Assembly (NCBI GenBank): GCA_016841045.1
Contig: JAENZX010000022.1
Location: forward strand, 1 to 59,525
Direction of reading: 5' to 3'
Origin: Thermincola carboxydiphila
GTDB taxonomy: Bacteria; Bacillota; Thermincolia; Thermincolales; UBA2595
DNA length: 59,525 nucleotides
The notes below the pieces were generated by a model, which was not told the DNA's origin, ran no database searches, and saw only the letters and a program-made list of their open reading frames with translations. This document shows positions 42,830-52,184 of this stretch, in pieces. The first letter of the stretch is position 1; each line of letters begins with the position of its first letter. Made by a program: the position numbers and the translations under genes.

Positions 42830-44227
42830 ATGAGCAAACCGGTCTATCCTTATATACCCAACTCCGTACCGGAACAAAAACAAAGACTGCTGAATGAAAT
42901 TGGTATTGACAGTGTTGAAGAGATTTTTAAGGAGATTCCTGACCACCTGCGGTATAAGGGGGAAATGAAACTTCCCGAGCCTTTTCTTTCCGAATACGAA
43001 CTGAGGAGACACGTAGAAGGTATACTTAACAAAAACAAGTCCTGTAAAGAATATACCAACTTCCTCGGTGCCGGAACATGGCAGCATTATGTCCCGTCCG
43101 TGGTAGATGAAATCATCACCCGTGATGAGTTCCTGACCGCATATGTGGTAGGAGACGCTCAGGGGGACCACGGAAAGTGGCAGGCCCTCTTTGAAAGTGC
43201 CAGTATGATAGGCGAAATGACTGGCTTTGAAGCGGTTAATAAACCGACTTATGACTGGGCAAATGCGATTGCCATTGCCTGCCGGATGGCTGCCCGGATG
43301 ACAGGCCGCCGGGAAATTCTTGTAGCCGGAAACATGAGTCCCCGGAGGCTGTCAGTTGTTGTGAACTATTGCAAACCCGAAATTAAAGTTGAGAAAGTAA
43401 AATATGACAAAGATACCGGCCTCATGGACCTTAATGATCTAAAAGCAAAAATTTCTTCTAATACTGCAGCTGTTTATTTTGAGAATCCGTCTTACCTGGG
43501 CTTCATTGAACTTCAGGCTGAAGAAATTGCTAAAATCGCCCATGATAACGGTGCAGAAGTCATCGCGGGTGTAGACCCCAGTTCCCTGGGTGTGCTGGCA
43601 GCCCCTGCTGATTACGGCGCTGACTTTGCTGTAGGTGATTACCAGCCGCTTGGTCTTCATATGCAGTGGGGCGGCGGGCTGGCCGGTTTTGTATGTACCC
43701 GTGACGAAGAGAAGTATGTTGCTGAGTATCCCGGCCTGCTGTATGGGATCACAACTTCTGTAAAAGAAGGGGAATACAGTTTCGGTGAAGTCTTCTATGA
43801 AAGAACTTCTTATGCATCAAGGGAAAAAGGCAAGGACTTTATCGGTACAACAACCGCATTGTGGGGTATTGCCGCAGGTGTCTATATGGCTCTGATGGGA
43901 CCCCAGGGTTTCAGGGACCTCGGTGAAGGCATTATGCAGCGTGTTAAGTATACCCAGGGCCTGCTTTCAAATATCAAGGGTGTAAAGGTTCCTGTTCTTA
44001 AATCACCCAGTTTTAAAGAGTTTATAGTTAACTTTGACGATACCGGCATGACAGTCGCTCAGATTAATAAAGCGTTACTGGAGCATAAGATTTTTGGCGG
44101 CCTGGACCTCAGCCAGGAGTTCCCCGAGTATGGACAGAGCGCATTGTACTGCATAACTGAAGTTCATACCAAGGAAGATCTCAAGAAACTGGCTCTGGCC
44201 TTGGATCAAGTTATCAAGGTACTATAA
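42830..44227 (+). CDS. Divergent P-protein-like subunit 1 paralogue
   Basis: A 465-residue homologue of GcvPA under glycine riboswitch control. Overall fold motifs remain (FLGAGTWQHYVPS, EMTGFE). Active-site signatures are changed: the canonical [13 protein letters not shown] reads TAYVVGDAQGDHG (103-115), and the ATSNIC(S/T)N motif reads DFIGTTTALWG. The beta-strand VDPxSL is kept. It pairs with the downstream 518-residue subunit. The changes suggest an altered substrate or role rather than simple duplication of glycine decarboxylase. Automatic annotation would call it GcvPA. Confidence 0.8.
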   Translation: MSKPVYPYIPNSVPEQKQRLLNEIGIDSVEEIFKEIPDHLRYKGEMKLPEPFLSEYELRRHVEGILNKNKSCKEYTNFLGAGTWQHYVPSVVDEIITRDEFLTAYVVGDAQGDHGKWQALFESASMIGEMTGFEAVNKPTYDWANAIAIACRMAARMTGRREILVAGNMSPRRLSVVVNYCKPEIKVEKVKYDKDTGLMDLNDLKAKISSNTAAVYFENPSYLGFIELQAEEIAKIAHDNGAEVIAGVDPSSLGVLAAPADYGADFAVGDYQPLGLHMQWGGGLAGFVCTRDEEKYVAEYPGLLYGITTSVKEGEYSFGEVFYERTSYASREKGKDFIGTTTALWGIAAGVYMALMGPQGFRDLGEGIMQRVKYTQGLLSNIKGVKVPVLKSPSFKEFIVNFDDTGMTVAQINKALLEHKIFGGLDLSQEFPEYGQSALYCITEVHTKEDLKKLALALDQVIKVL

Positions 44228-44251
44228 TTAAACAGAAAGGGTGAGAAATAT

Positions 44252-45808
44252 ATGGCTGTTGTAAGAATAAAGAAAGACTTTCATGAAGCCCGTTGGTGCG
44301 AGCCTATCATATATGAATTATCAACCCCTGGAATGAGAGGGATATTGGTCCCCATGCCTGATGATGAAATAAAAAGAGCTGCAGGTGACGTCATGTCCGA
44401 TATTCCTGCCGGTATGCGCAGGAAGGAGCTTAATCTCCCTGAAATGGACCAAAAACATGTTTTACAGCACTATGTCCGCCTGAGCCAGGAAACTTTGGGG
44501 GCAAACCTCACTAACGATATCAGTGAAGGTACCTGTACCATGAAATATAACCCGCGTGTTAATGAAGACCTGGCAGCCAATCCTAATTTTGCTGAGCTCC
44601 ATCCCTGTCAGGATGAGGATACTGTCCAGGGCATACTTGAAATCTATTACAAGTTCGAGCAGATGCTTAAGGAAATTTCCGGTATGGACCGGGTAACCTT
44701 CCAGCCCGGCGGAGGCAACCATGCTGTATATACAGCAGCAAGTATTGTCAGGGCTTACTGGGAGGCCAGGGGTGAACTGGACAAGAGAGATGAGATTATC
44801 ACTACCATCTACTCACATCCCTGTGATGCTGCTACTCCTGCTACTGCCGGTTTCAAAGTTATCACACTTTATCCTGATAAAGACGGCTTCCCTGATATTG
44901 AAGCATTGAAGGCTGCTGTTTCGGAAAGAACTGCTGCTATATTCATGACAAACCCCGAGGACATCGGGCTGTACAACCCCAGGGTTGACGAATTTGTTAA
45001 GATTGTCCACTCAGTCGGCGGTCTGTGCTTCTATGACCAGGCTAATGCCAATGCATTCCTGGGTGTTGCCAGGGCCAGAGAAGCCGGATTCGATATGTGC
45101 CACTTTAATGTCCATAAAACATTCGGTACACCGCACGGATCCAGCGGACCGGCTAACGGCGCCCTGTGTGTTAAGGAAGAACTGGCCAAGTTCCTGCCTG
45201 TACCTACAGTAGGATTTGACGGCAAAAAGTATTACCTGGATTATAACCATCCGGAAAGTTTCGGTATGGTAAGAGATTTCTGGGGTACTGCAGGGGTTAT
45301 TCTGAAGGCTTATGCCTGGACAATGAACCTGGGTGCCGACGGCTTACGGGAGTGTGCCGACATCTCTGTTCTTAACAACAACTATCTGGAGAAAAAACTG
45401 CTTACTATCCCCGGATTGTCAGAATGCTACCAGGGCAACGGCCACCGCAGGCTGGAGCAGGTACGTTACTCCTGGGAGAAACTCAAGGAAGATACCGGTG
45501 TGGGTACAACTGAAGTCAACTACCGTGCCGTAGATTATGGTATTCCACATTACTGGTTCAGCCACCATCCATGGGAGATCCCCGAACCGATGACTCTTGA
45601 GCCGTGTGAGTCTTACTCTGTGGACGACCTTGATGAATACTATGAAGTCCTCAAACAGATCAGTAAAGAGGCCTATGAAACTCCTGAGGTTGTGATGAAT
45701 GCACCTCATAAGGCTGCCGGTCATAAGAGAAATGATGAGGCAGCTCTGGATGATCCCAAGAAATGGGCTACTACCTGGAAGGCTTATCTCAGAAAGCATA
45801 GGAAGTAA
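44252..45808 (+). CDS. Divergent P-protein-like subunit 2 paralogue (PLP)
   Basis: A 518-residue homologue of GcvPB, about 36 residues longer. PLP Lys289 is conserved in HFNVHKTFGTPHGSSGPA, but the usual glycine-rich GGGGPGSG is SSGPANG. Canonical [11 protein letters not shown] reads [19 protein letters not shown] reads GGNHAVYTA, and [11 protein letters not shown] reads YSHPCDAATPATA. The extra length lies mainly in the C-terminal third (about 390-450). It is probably still a PLP decarboxylase working with an H-protein. Preceded by GAAAGGGTGAG. Confidence 0.82.
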   Translation: MAVVRIKKDFHEARWCEPIIYELSTPGMRGILVPMPDDEIKRAAGDVMSDIPAGMRRKELNLPEMDQKHVLQHYVRLSQETLGANLTNDISEGTCTMKYNPRVNEDLAANPNFAELHPCQDEDTVQGILEIYYKFEQMLKEISGMDRVTFQPGGGNHAVYTAASIVRAYWEARGELDKRDEIITTIYSHPCDAATPATAGFKVITLYPDKDGFPDIEALKAAVSERTAAIFMTNPEDIGLYNPRVDEFVKIVHSVGGLCFYDQANANAFLGVARAREAGFDMCHFNVHKTFGTPHGSSGPANGALCVKEELAKFLPVPTVGFDGKKYYLDYNHPESFGMVRDFWGTAGVILKAYAWTMNLGADGLRECADISVLNNNYLEKKLLTIPGLSECYQGNGHRRLEQVRYSWEKLKEDTGVGTTEVNYRAVDYGIPHYWFSHHPWEIPEPMTLEPCESYSVDDLDEYYEVLKQISKEAYETPEVVMNAPHKAAGHKRNDEAALDDPKKWATTWKAYLRKHRK

Positions 45809-45822
45809 AGGAAGGTTATTAT

Positions 45823-45855
45823 TGTGTTCCGCATTCGTTTTGAATGCGGAACACA
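45823..45855. other. Perfect hairpin between the P-protein paralogue and the kinase-like gene
   Basis: TGTGTTCCGCATTC (45823-45836) is perfectly complementary to GAATGCGGAACACA (45842-45855) with a five-base loop. No T-run follows. It may be an mRNA-stability or processing element within the operon. Confidence 0.55.
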
Positions 45856-45899
45856 TAAACCTTGAGGAAGATTTAGGGAAGTAAAATGTTTACTGCTAG

Positions 45900-47033
45900 G
45901 TGGTGAAACTGAAATTGAAAAAAAAGCTGGGATTGATAGTTAACCCGGTAGCCGGTGTGGGAGGAAGAGTCGGACTCAAAGGCAGTGACGGTGAAGAAAT
46001 ACTTAAAAAAGCTTTGGAACTGGGGGCAACACCTGAATCTCCCAAGCGAGCAATGGATGCCCTGGAACGACTTGCAGCAATCCAAAATGAAATTGATGTA
46101 ATTACATATCCTCATGAAATGGGTGAGCAGGAGGCCAGGGACTGCGGGTTTAAACCCCAGGTTATTGGCTCTATTCAGCCCGGTAAAACCAGTGCCAAAG
46201 ATACTATAGATGCTGCCAAAGCTTTGGCGGAAAAGGATGTGGACCTGATTTTATTTGCGGGAGGTGACGGGACAGCCAGAAATATTTATGATGCCATAGG
46301 CAGTACCAATATACCGGTAATTGGTATTCCTGCCGGGGTAAAGATTCATTCAGCCGTATATGCAACTAATTCCAGAAATGCCGGTGAAGTAGCTTTGATG
46401 TACCTACAGGACAAAATTAAAAAAATTCAGGATGCAGAGGTTATGGATATTGATGAAGCTGCATTCAGAGAAGGAAGAGTTACGGCAAAACTGTATGGCT
46501 ATCTTAAGGTGCCTCATGAAGCGAAACTGGTGCAGGGGTTAAAATCTGGCAGAACAGAAGGAGAAGAAGCTGCTCTAAATTCCATTGCTGACCATGTAAT
46601 AGAGAATATGGAAGATGATGTTATCTATGTGATCGGACCGGGAACCACAACCAGGGCGGTAATGCAGAAGCTGGGACTGCAGAACACCTTACTGGGTGTA
46701 GATGTTATCCTTAACAAAAAAGTATTGGCCAATGATGTAACAGAATCACAGCTGCTAGATTTAATCAAAGGGAAGAAAGCTAAAATTGTAGTAACCATAA
46801 TAGGCGGCCAGGGCTATATCTTCGGCAGAGGTAACCAACAGATCAGCCCAAGAGTGCTGAGAGAAGTGGGTAAAGAAAATATTATCGTGATTGCCCCACA
46901 AAGTAAACTCTCAGCATTAGGCGGTAATCCCTTATTGATTGATACCGGTGACTATGAGGTAAACAACATGTTAAGTGGTTACTACAGGGTAGTAATCGGT
47001 CTGGACAGGACAATGATGCGTAAGGCAGAATAA
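45900..47033 (+). CDS. AcoX/ATP-NAD kinase-family protein
   Basis: A 377-residue protein of the COG3199 type, distinct from the shorter housekeeping NAD kinase. The N-terminus has GLIVNPVAGVGGRVGLKGSDG and the middle LILFAGGDGTARNI (GGDGT, near residue 120), the phosphate-loop of the NAD-kinase/diacylglycerol-kinase fold. Relatives occur in acetoin (acoX) and glycine-reductase loci, with no proven substrate. The start is uncertain: GTG 45900, GTG 45903, or TTG 45915, which is best placed behind AGGTGG. Its place in the operon suggests cofactor or metabolite phosphorylation linked to the paralogous P-protein. Confidence 0.82.
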   Translation: MVKLKLKKKLGLIVNPVAGVGGRVGLKGSDGEEILKKALELGATPESPKRAMDALERLAAIQNEIDVITYPHEMGEQEARDCGFKPQVIGSIQPGKTSAKDTIDAAKALAEKDVDLILFAGGDGTARNIYDAIGSTNIPVIGIPAGVKIHSAVYATNSRNAGEVALMYLQDKIKKIQDAEVMDIDEAAFREGRVTAKLYGYLKVPHEAKLVQGLKSGRTEGEEAALNSIADHVIENMEDDVIYVIGPGTTTRAVMQKLGLQNTLLGVDVILNKKVLANDVTESQLLDLIKGKKAKIVVTIIGGQGYIFGRGNQQISPRVLREVGKENIIVIAPQSKLSALGGNPLLIDTGDYEVNNMLSGYYRVVIGLDRTMMRKAE

Positions 47034-47054
47034 AAAATTGAGGGAGGTTAATCT

Positions 47055-48485
47055 ATGTCAGCTGAAACACAACAGCAGATTAGCGCTGATCAGGAATTGG
47101 CCAAATTTGGTTATCAACAGGAACTCAAGAGGTCTCTTTCCTTTTGGGAGCTAACAGCGTTTGGTATTAACTATATGATCCCTATCGCACCGGCGATTAT
47201 TTTCGGATATCTGGTTCAAATTTCAGGAGGAACGGTTTCACTGCCGTACATGTTGGCCGGGGTAGCCATGATTTTTACTGCTATGAGCTATTCAGTTATG
47301 GTAAAGAACTACCCTTTGGCCGGTTCAATTTACAACTACGTATCCCGTGGCTGGAACCCGCATATAGGTTTCCTTTCAGGATGGGTGCTTATCCTGGACT
47401 ACATACTCATCCCAACGGTTACTTCAATGAGTGCTTCACTCTATATTATGCAGTTTTTCCCGGAAGTACCTTATGCGGTATGGTTATTGGTTTTTGCCGT
47501 AAGTATGGGTCTCCTGAACCTCTTCGGTGTCGAGCTGATGGCTAAACTGGGCCTGTGGATGGTTGCCATCGGTGAATTTGTGGTCTTCACTGGGTTTGCT
47601 GTATGGGGTTATGCGGTGGCTGTTAAAGGAGTTGGTACCGGAACACTGTTCAGTTCCGTACCGTTCCAGTTCTCCAGTGTAAGCGCATTGGCGACGGCCA
47701 CATCGGTAGCCGTACTGAGTTACCTTGGATTTGACGCTATTACTACACTGGCAGAAGAAACCAACAACCCGAAAAGAGATGTTCCCAAGGCTATCTATGC
47801 ATCTGTAATTATTGGTATGTTTACCATGTTTATGACCGGTTATCTTGGAATGCTGGTTATTCCTAACTGGCAGGAACTGATCAACCAGCCGGGCTGGGCT
47901 GATACAGCCCTGTTCCACGTTGCTGAGTTGACCGGCGGCCGTTGGTTCTCGATTTTCTATACTGCCGGATTCGTACTTGCCATGGGTGTATTCAACGTTG
48001 TTGCTACCGCAGCCGGAGCACGCCTGCTCTATGGTATGGGACGTGACAACATGCTGCCCAAGAGCATCTTTGCTAAAATAAACAAGAAATATCAGACCCC
48101 TCATTACAACATCATTATTATCGTTGCCCTTGAATATGCCCTTGGAATTTTCTTAACAGTTGACAAAATTACAAACCTCATCAATTACGGCGCCTTAGGT
48201 GGATTTGCCGCCCTTAACATCGGGGTTATCTGGCTCTATTATGTTAAGAAGAAAGGTAATTCACCCGAGAAGCTGGGCGAGACTCCTAACTGGTCACCTG
48301 AAGGCGGTTATCACATCAGGTATTTCCTGGCCCCACTGCTGGGCTTCGCCATTGTTGCCTGGGTGTTCAGCAGCATGGACCGTACTGCATTACTGGTCGG
48401 TACAATATGGCTGGTAATCGGTATAGTTTATGAGTTTGTGAAGACCAAAGGCTGGAAAGAACTGCCGCCACAGTTGGAACTCTAA
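47055..48485 (+). CDS. APC-superfamily amino acid permease
   Basis: A 476-residue transporter with about 12 membrane helices. The typical N-terminal motif (FWELTAFGINYMIPIAPAIIFGY) and a cytoplasmic EETNNPKRDVPKAI loop near residues 232-246 are present. It imports or exchanges amino acids or amines. GAGGGAGG precedes ATG 47055. Its place behind the P-protein paralogues makes their substrate, glycine or a related amino acid, the first candidate cargo. Confidence 0.88.
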   Translation: MSAETQQQISADQELAKFGYQQELKRSLSFWELTAFGINYMIPIAPAIIFGYLVQISGGTVSLPYMLAGVAMIFTAMSYSVMVKNYPLAGSIYNYVSRGWNPHIGFLSGWVLILDYILIPTVTSMSASLYIMQFFPEVPYAVWLLVFAVSMGLLNLFGVELMAKLGLWMVAIGEFVVFTGFAVWGYAVAVKGVGTGTLFSSVPFQFSSVSALATATSVAVLSYLGFDAITTLAEETNNPKRDVPKAIYASVIIGMFTMFMTGYLGMLVIPNWQELINQPGWADTALFHVAELTGGRWFSIFYTAGFVLAMGVFNVVATAAGARLLYGMGRDNMLPKSIFAKINKKYQTPHYNIIIIVALEYALGIFLTVDKITNLINYGALGGFAALNIGVIWLYYVKKKGNSPEKLGETPNWSPEGGYHIRYFLAPLLGFAIVAWVFSSMDRTALLVGTIWLVIGIVYEFVKTKGWKELPPQLEL

Positions 48486-48539
48486 TTACTGTCATATATT
48501 AATATTCTCCTCAAAAAAATACAGGTATAAATTAGGCTA

Positions 48540-48585
48540 TAGCCCCCCGTGGCCAGAAGTTTCAGTGGGCTGTGGGGGGCTATTC
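48540..48585 (+). terminator. Terminator after the permease gene
   Basis: ATAGCCCCCC near 48540 pairs with GGGGGGCTAT near 48575-48584. The following TCTTAA is only weakly T-rich, so it may be partial. Confidence 0.6.
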
Positions 48586-48604
48586 TTAATAAGGTAGGGA
48601 GAAA

Positions 48605-49831
48605 ATGTCAGAAAAATTGTTGTACTCAAAATACAGGTGGATAGTAGGAATATTACTACTTTTAGGACTGGCGGGGCTGAATATTTTATGGTTTGCCCCA
48701 TCTCCGCTGCTTACTGAGATAATGGAAGACCTTGGTATGGACCTTATGGAAGGCGGACTAATCATGTCCATTGTCTGCCTCATGATTGCGGCTGTAGGTG
48801 TTATCGGAGGTGTACTTACAGATAAGCTTGGGCCCAAAAGGGTTTTTGCGGCAGGACTCTGGCTAATGGGGATAGGTTCCATAGCTAACTTTGCCGTCAG
48901 TAGTTTTCAAGGGCTTTTTGGTACCAGAGTCATAATTGGGCTGGGGATCGGCCTCTGCTTACCTGTTACCGGCGCTTTGATTATGGAGTGGTTCCCTGAG
49001 AAAGAGAGGCCATATATCAATACCATCAATTCTGTTCTGCCATATGTAGCCACAACGATTACCTTTACTATGACTGTCCCAATATATATGGCATTTAACC
49101 ACTCCTGGAGACTGACACTTACATCGACCGGTATTTATATGGCAGCAATTGCGGTGGCCTGGAGTATCTGGGGCAGGGGGCTCAGGACAGGGCATCATAG
49201 CGCGGACAGTGATCCAAAGGAAATAAATCTCATCAGAAGTGTCCTGAAAAACCGGGAAGTTGTCCTTCTCAGCATTGCTGAGGCCGGAGACATGTGGAGT
49301 TTTCAGTTTCTCACATCATATTTACCGACATATTACATTACCGAAGCCGGGTTAGATATGCAGGCTGCCTCAAATATTACCGCAGTATTTCCTGTCGCCG
49401 GAATAATTGCCGGACTGCTCTGTGGGTTCTGGATGAGTAAGGCCGGGCTGCGAAAACCTTTCACCTGGCCTTTACACCTGGTAACCTTTACCGGAACTCT
49501 TCTGGCTATCAATGGTACAGGACTTGTCAGGCTGCTTGGTGTAAGTATGGCAGGATTTGGTAATGCGGGATGGGCTCCGGCCCTGTTTACAATGCCGATG
49601 GAATTTGATAAAATGACACCTGCCAGGGTTGGGGCGGTATATGCAGTTGTTCTGTCATCAGGCTTTCTGGCAGCTTTTATCTCACCTTGGATAGGGGGAT
49701 GGCTTGGCGAATCCATTGGTTTACACCATACCATTTTCTTGTTTTCTTTTTCATCACTGATAGCTGCTTTATGCACATTTTTAATGAAAGAGACCGGACC
49801 TCTCGCGAAAAAGCAATCTATTACTGTATAG
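48605..49831 (+). CDS. MFS transporter
   Basis: A 408-residue protein with about 12 membrane helices. The MFS motif A loop (GGVLTDKLGPKRV) follows helix 2 at about residues 68-80, and R/E-rich loops separate the halves. The substrate is unknown. The sequence resembles small-anion or organic-acid carriers more than drug pumps. GGTAGGGAG precedes ATG 48605, and it is 12 bases from the UPF0340 gene. As a second transporter in the locus it may export a product or import a precursor. Confidence 0.85.
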   Translation: MSEKLLYSKYRWIVGILLLLGLAGLNILWFAPSPLLTEIMEDLGMDLMEGGLIMSIVCLMIAAVGVIGGVLTDKLGPKRVFAAGLWLMGIGSIANFAVSSFQGLFGTRVIIGLGIGLCLPVTGALIMEWFPEKERPYINTINSVLPYVATTITFTMTVPIYMAFNHSWRLTLTSTGIYMAAIAVAWSIWGRGLRTGHHSADSDPKEINLIRSVLKNREVVLLSIAEAGDMWSFQFLTSYLPTYYITEAGLDMQAASNITAVFPVAGIIAGLLCGFWMSKAGLRKPFTWPLHLVTFTGTLLAINGTGLVRLLGVSMAGFGNAGWAPALFTMPMEFDKMTPARVGAVYAVVLSSGFLAAFISPWIGGWLGESIGLHHTIFLFSFSSLIAALCTFLMKETGPLAKKQSITV

Positions 49832-49843
49832 GGGGTCTTAATT

Positions 49844-50401
49844 ATGAGTGAATTCCAATTAGATTTAAATGAAATTACTGAAAGAGCGAAAACCGCATTA
49901 GAGGAACTGTTGGCAGTGGCAGCCTTAAAACCGGGTAATATCGTGGTTATTGGCTGCAGCACCAGTGAAGTAGGCGGACACAGGATAGGGTCCAATTCCA
50001 GTATGGAAATTGCAGAAGCATTAATGAAAGGAATACTTCCGGCCATCAGGGAAAATGACCTTTATCTGGCTGTTCAGGGGTGTGAACACATCAACAGGGC
50101 ATTGATTGTGGAAGAAGAGTGTGCTGAAAAATACGGTTTTGAGATTGTAAATGTAGTCCCACATCGCAAAGCCGGTGGTTCGTTTTCCACGACTTATTAT
50201 GCAAACTGCACAAAACCGGTAGCTGTTGAAACTATTCAGGCTCATGCCGGATTGGATATAGGCGATACCTTTATAGGTATGCATCTTAAGAGAGTTGCTG
50301 TCCCTGTCAGGTTAAGCATAAAAGAAATTGGTAAGGCGCATGTGACTGCTGCCCGTGTCCGGCCAAAATTAATTGGCGGGGAAAGGGCAAAATATAAGTA
50401 A
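49844..50401 (+). CDS. UPF0340 (YwlG/TIGR01440) family protein
   Basis: A 185-residue protein matching the YwlG family across its full length: VVIGCSTSEVGGHRIGSNSS near residues 35-52, VQGCEHINRALIVEEE near 78-92, and HAGLDIGDTFIGMHLKRVAVP near 140. The function is unknown. In Bacillus subtilis ywlG lies beside glyA (serine hydroxymethyltransferase). Here it lies beside pdxS within a glycine-regulated locus, which supports a link to PLP-dependent glycine/serine metabolism. Conserved Cys and His suggest metal or thiol chemistry. Confidence 0.88.
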   Translation: MSEFQLDLNEITERAKTALEELLAVAALKPGNIVVIGCSTSEVGGHRIGSNSSMEIAEALMKGILPAIRENDLYLAVQGCEHINRALIVEEECAEKYGFEIVNVVPHRKAGGSFSTTYYANCTKPVAVETIQAHAGLDIGDTFIGMHLKRVAVPVRLSIKEIGKAHVTAARVRPKLIGGERAKYK

Positions 50402-50447
50402 TAAGTAAAGGGAAAATTAATTTTAGGATTTTTGAGGAGGATTTATA

Positions 50448-51332
50448 ATGACGGACAAAGGCACCTGGACACTGAAAAAAGGGTTGGCAGAGATGCTCAA
50501 AGGTGGAGTAATAATGGATGTTACTACTCCTGAACAGGCAAAAATTGCAGAAGAGGCCGGTGCATGTGCAGTAATGGCATTAGAAAGAGTGCCTGCCGAT
50601 ATCCGTGCTGCCGGTGGAGTTGCCAGGATGGCTGACCCTACGGTCGTTACCAAAATAGTTGATGCTGTAACCATACCTGTTATGGCCAAGGCCCGAATTG
50701 GGCACTTTGTTGAGGCACAGATACTGGAAAGCCTTGGAGTAGACTATATTGATGAAAGTGAAGTACTGACTCCGGCAGATGAACAATTTCACATTAATAA
50801 GCACGAGTTCAGGGTTCCGTTTGTCTGTGGCGCCCGGAATCTTGGTGAGGCCCTGAGGCGTATCGGCGAAGGGGCTGCAATGATAAGGACCAAGGGAGAG
50901 CCGGGGACAGGCAATGTTGTTGAAGCAGTACGCCATATGAGAATGGTTATGGCTGAAATAAGGCTTGTACAAAACATGCCTGAAGAAGAGTTGATGACTT
51001 TTGCCAAAAGTATTGGCGCTCCTTATGATTTAGTGCTCCAGGTGAAAGAACTTGGCAGACTGCCGGTGGTCAATTTTGCTGCCGGAGGAATTGCCACACC
51101 TGCTGATGCAGCCTTAATGATGCAGCTGGGATGTGATGGAATTTTTGTGGGTTCCGGCATATTTAAGTCTAAGGACCCGGAAGCCAGGGCAAAAGCAATT
51201 GTTGCCGCAACCACTCATTACAATGACAGCAAATTGCTGGCTGAAGTATCCAAAGGACTTGGCGAAGCAATGCCCGGGCTTGATATTTCCCAGATACCGG
51301 ATGTGGAACGAATGCAGGAACGTGGTTGGTAA
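50448..51332 (+). CDS. pdxS: Pyridoxal 5'-phosphate synthase subunit PdxS
   Basis: A 294-residue PLP synthase subunit that makes PLP from ribose 5-phosphate, glyceraldehyde 3-phosphate and ammonia. Key residues are in the standard numbering: Asp24 (VIMDVTTP), Lys81 ([10 protein letters not shown]) and Lys149 ([11 protein letters not shown]). The usual glutaminase partner pdxT is not in the window, so free ammonia may be used or pdxT is elsewhere. Ammonia is itself a product of glycine cleavage. GAGGAGG precedes ATG 50448. It supplies cofactor for the P-protein-type enzymes. Confidence 0.95.
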   Translation: MTDKGTWTLKKGLAEMLKGGVIMDVTTPEQAKIAEEAGACAVMALERVPADIRAAGGVARMADPTVVTKIVDAVTIPVMAKARIGHFVEAQILESLGVDYIDESEVLTPADEQFHINKHEFRVPFVCGARNLGEALRRIGEGAAMIRTKGEPGTGNVVEAVRHMRMVMAEIRLVQNMPEEELMTFAKSIGAPYDLVLQVKELGRLPVVNFAAGGIATPADAALMMQLGCDGIFVGSGIFKSKDPEARAKAIVAATTHYNDSKLLAEVSKGLGEAMPGLDISQIPDVERMQERGW

Positions 51333-51371
51333 TCATATACCGGACCTACAAACTATAAGGGGGAATGGCTT

Positions 51372-51638
51372 TTGGCTTCGAGACGCAAAGCGGTTTTAAT
51401 AGTTTCCCTTGCTTTATTCCTGAATTTTGTTTTCTTTCTCTTTTCCATATGGCCTTATAAAGGATTAGAGAAACTCGACCCGATTCAGAAGCCGGGTAAT
51501 CCGGAAATAACCATTGAGCACGAGATAAATCAGGAGATTTATAAAACTAATTTAACAACATATATTACAATTAATGTCGCTTGTCTGGTGCTGGGGATGT
51601 CGGCTCCTGTGCTATTAAAAAGAAAGACTGCCAGATAA
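51372..51638 (+). CDS. Small two-helix membrane protein
   Basis: An 88-residue protein with a hydrophobic helix at each end (residues 7-26 and 62-80) and a polar middle rich in Glu and Ile. TTG 51372 follows AAGGGGG. No family is recognised. It lies between pdxS and gcvH2 in the same direction, so it is probably co-transcribed. Confidence 0.6.
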   Translation: MASRRKAVLIVSLALFLNFVFFLFSIWPYKGLEKLDPIQKPGNPEITIEHEINQEIYKTNLTTYITINVACLVLGMSAPVLLKRKTAR

Positions 51639-51709
51639 CGTGTTTCTTTATTTTGCTGCAGTGGCAGCCTGAAAACAATCTATAGTGATCTGAAAGGGGA
51701 TATTGTTAA

Positions 51710-52096
51710 ATGGAAAATCCGAAGGACCTGAAGTATACCAAAGATCATGAGTGGATAAGAGTGGAAGGAACAAGGGCGGTAATAGGTGTGACGGATGTGG
51801 CTCAAAGTCTTATGGGAGATGTGGTTTTTGTAGAATTGCCGGAAGTGGGGGCAGAATACACATCCGGAGAAGCTGTAGCCAATATAGAATCAGTCAAGGC
51901 AGTTTCTGAAGTTTTTGCTCCTGTGGGCGGCAAAGTACTTGAAGTAAACACTGCACTTGAAGAAACTCCGGAGCTGATAAACAAAGATGCATTCGGTGAA
52001 GGCTGGATCCTGGTACTGGAGATTTCCGATACCGGTGAACTGGATAACTTACTCAGTGTTGAAGAGTATGGCAAACTATTGGTCGAAGGGGAATAA
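51710..52096 (+). CDS. gcvH: Glycine cleavage H-protein (copy 2)
   Basis: A 128-residue lipoyl carrier, nearly identical to copy 1 at 34188, with the lipoyl Lys in NIESVKAVSEVFAPVGG. ATG 51710 has GAAAGGGG upstream. It is likely the carrier for the divergent P-protein subunits in this locus. The strong similarity implies it can use the same lipoylation enzymes and L-protein. No T-protein copy accompanies it. Confidence 0.95.
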   Translation: MENPKDLKYTKDHEWIRVEGTRAVIGVTDVAQSLMGDVVFVELPEVGAEYTSGEAVANIESVKAVSEVFAPVGGKVLEVNTALEETPELINKDAFGEGWILVLEISDTGELDNLLSVEEYGKLLVEGE

Positions 52097-52184
52097 AATC
52101 AGGCACAAACATTGCCTGGAACTTAATAATATAGTAAAATATGTCCATATAGTTTACTATTAAAAATTTTATACTGTAAAAGTG

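Noticed and set aside
45900-47033. Housekeeping NAD kinase
   Set aside because: It is about 90-100 residues longer than the usual enzyme and has the AcoX-type N-terminus (VNPVAGVGGRVGLKGSDG).
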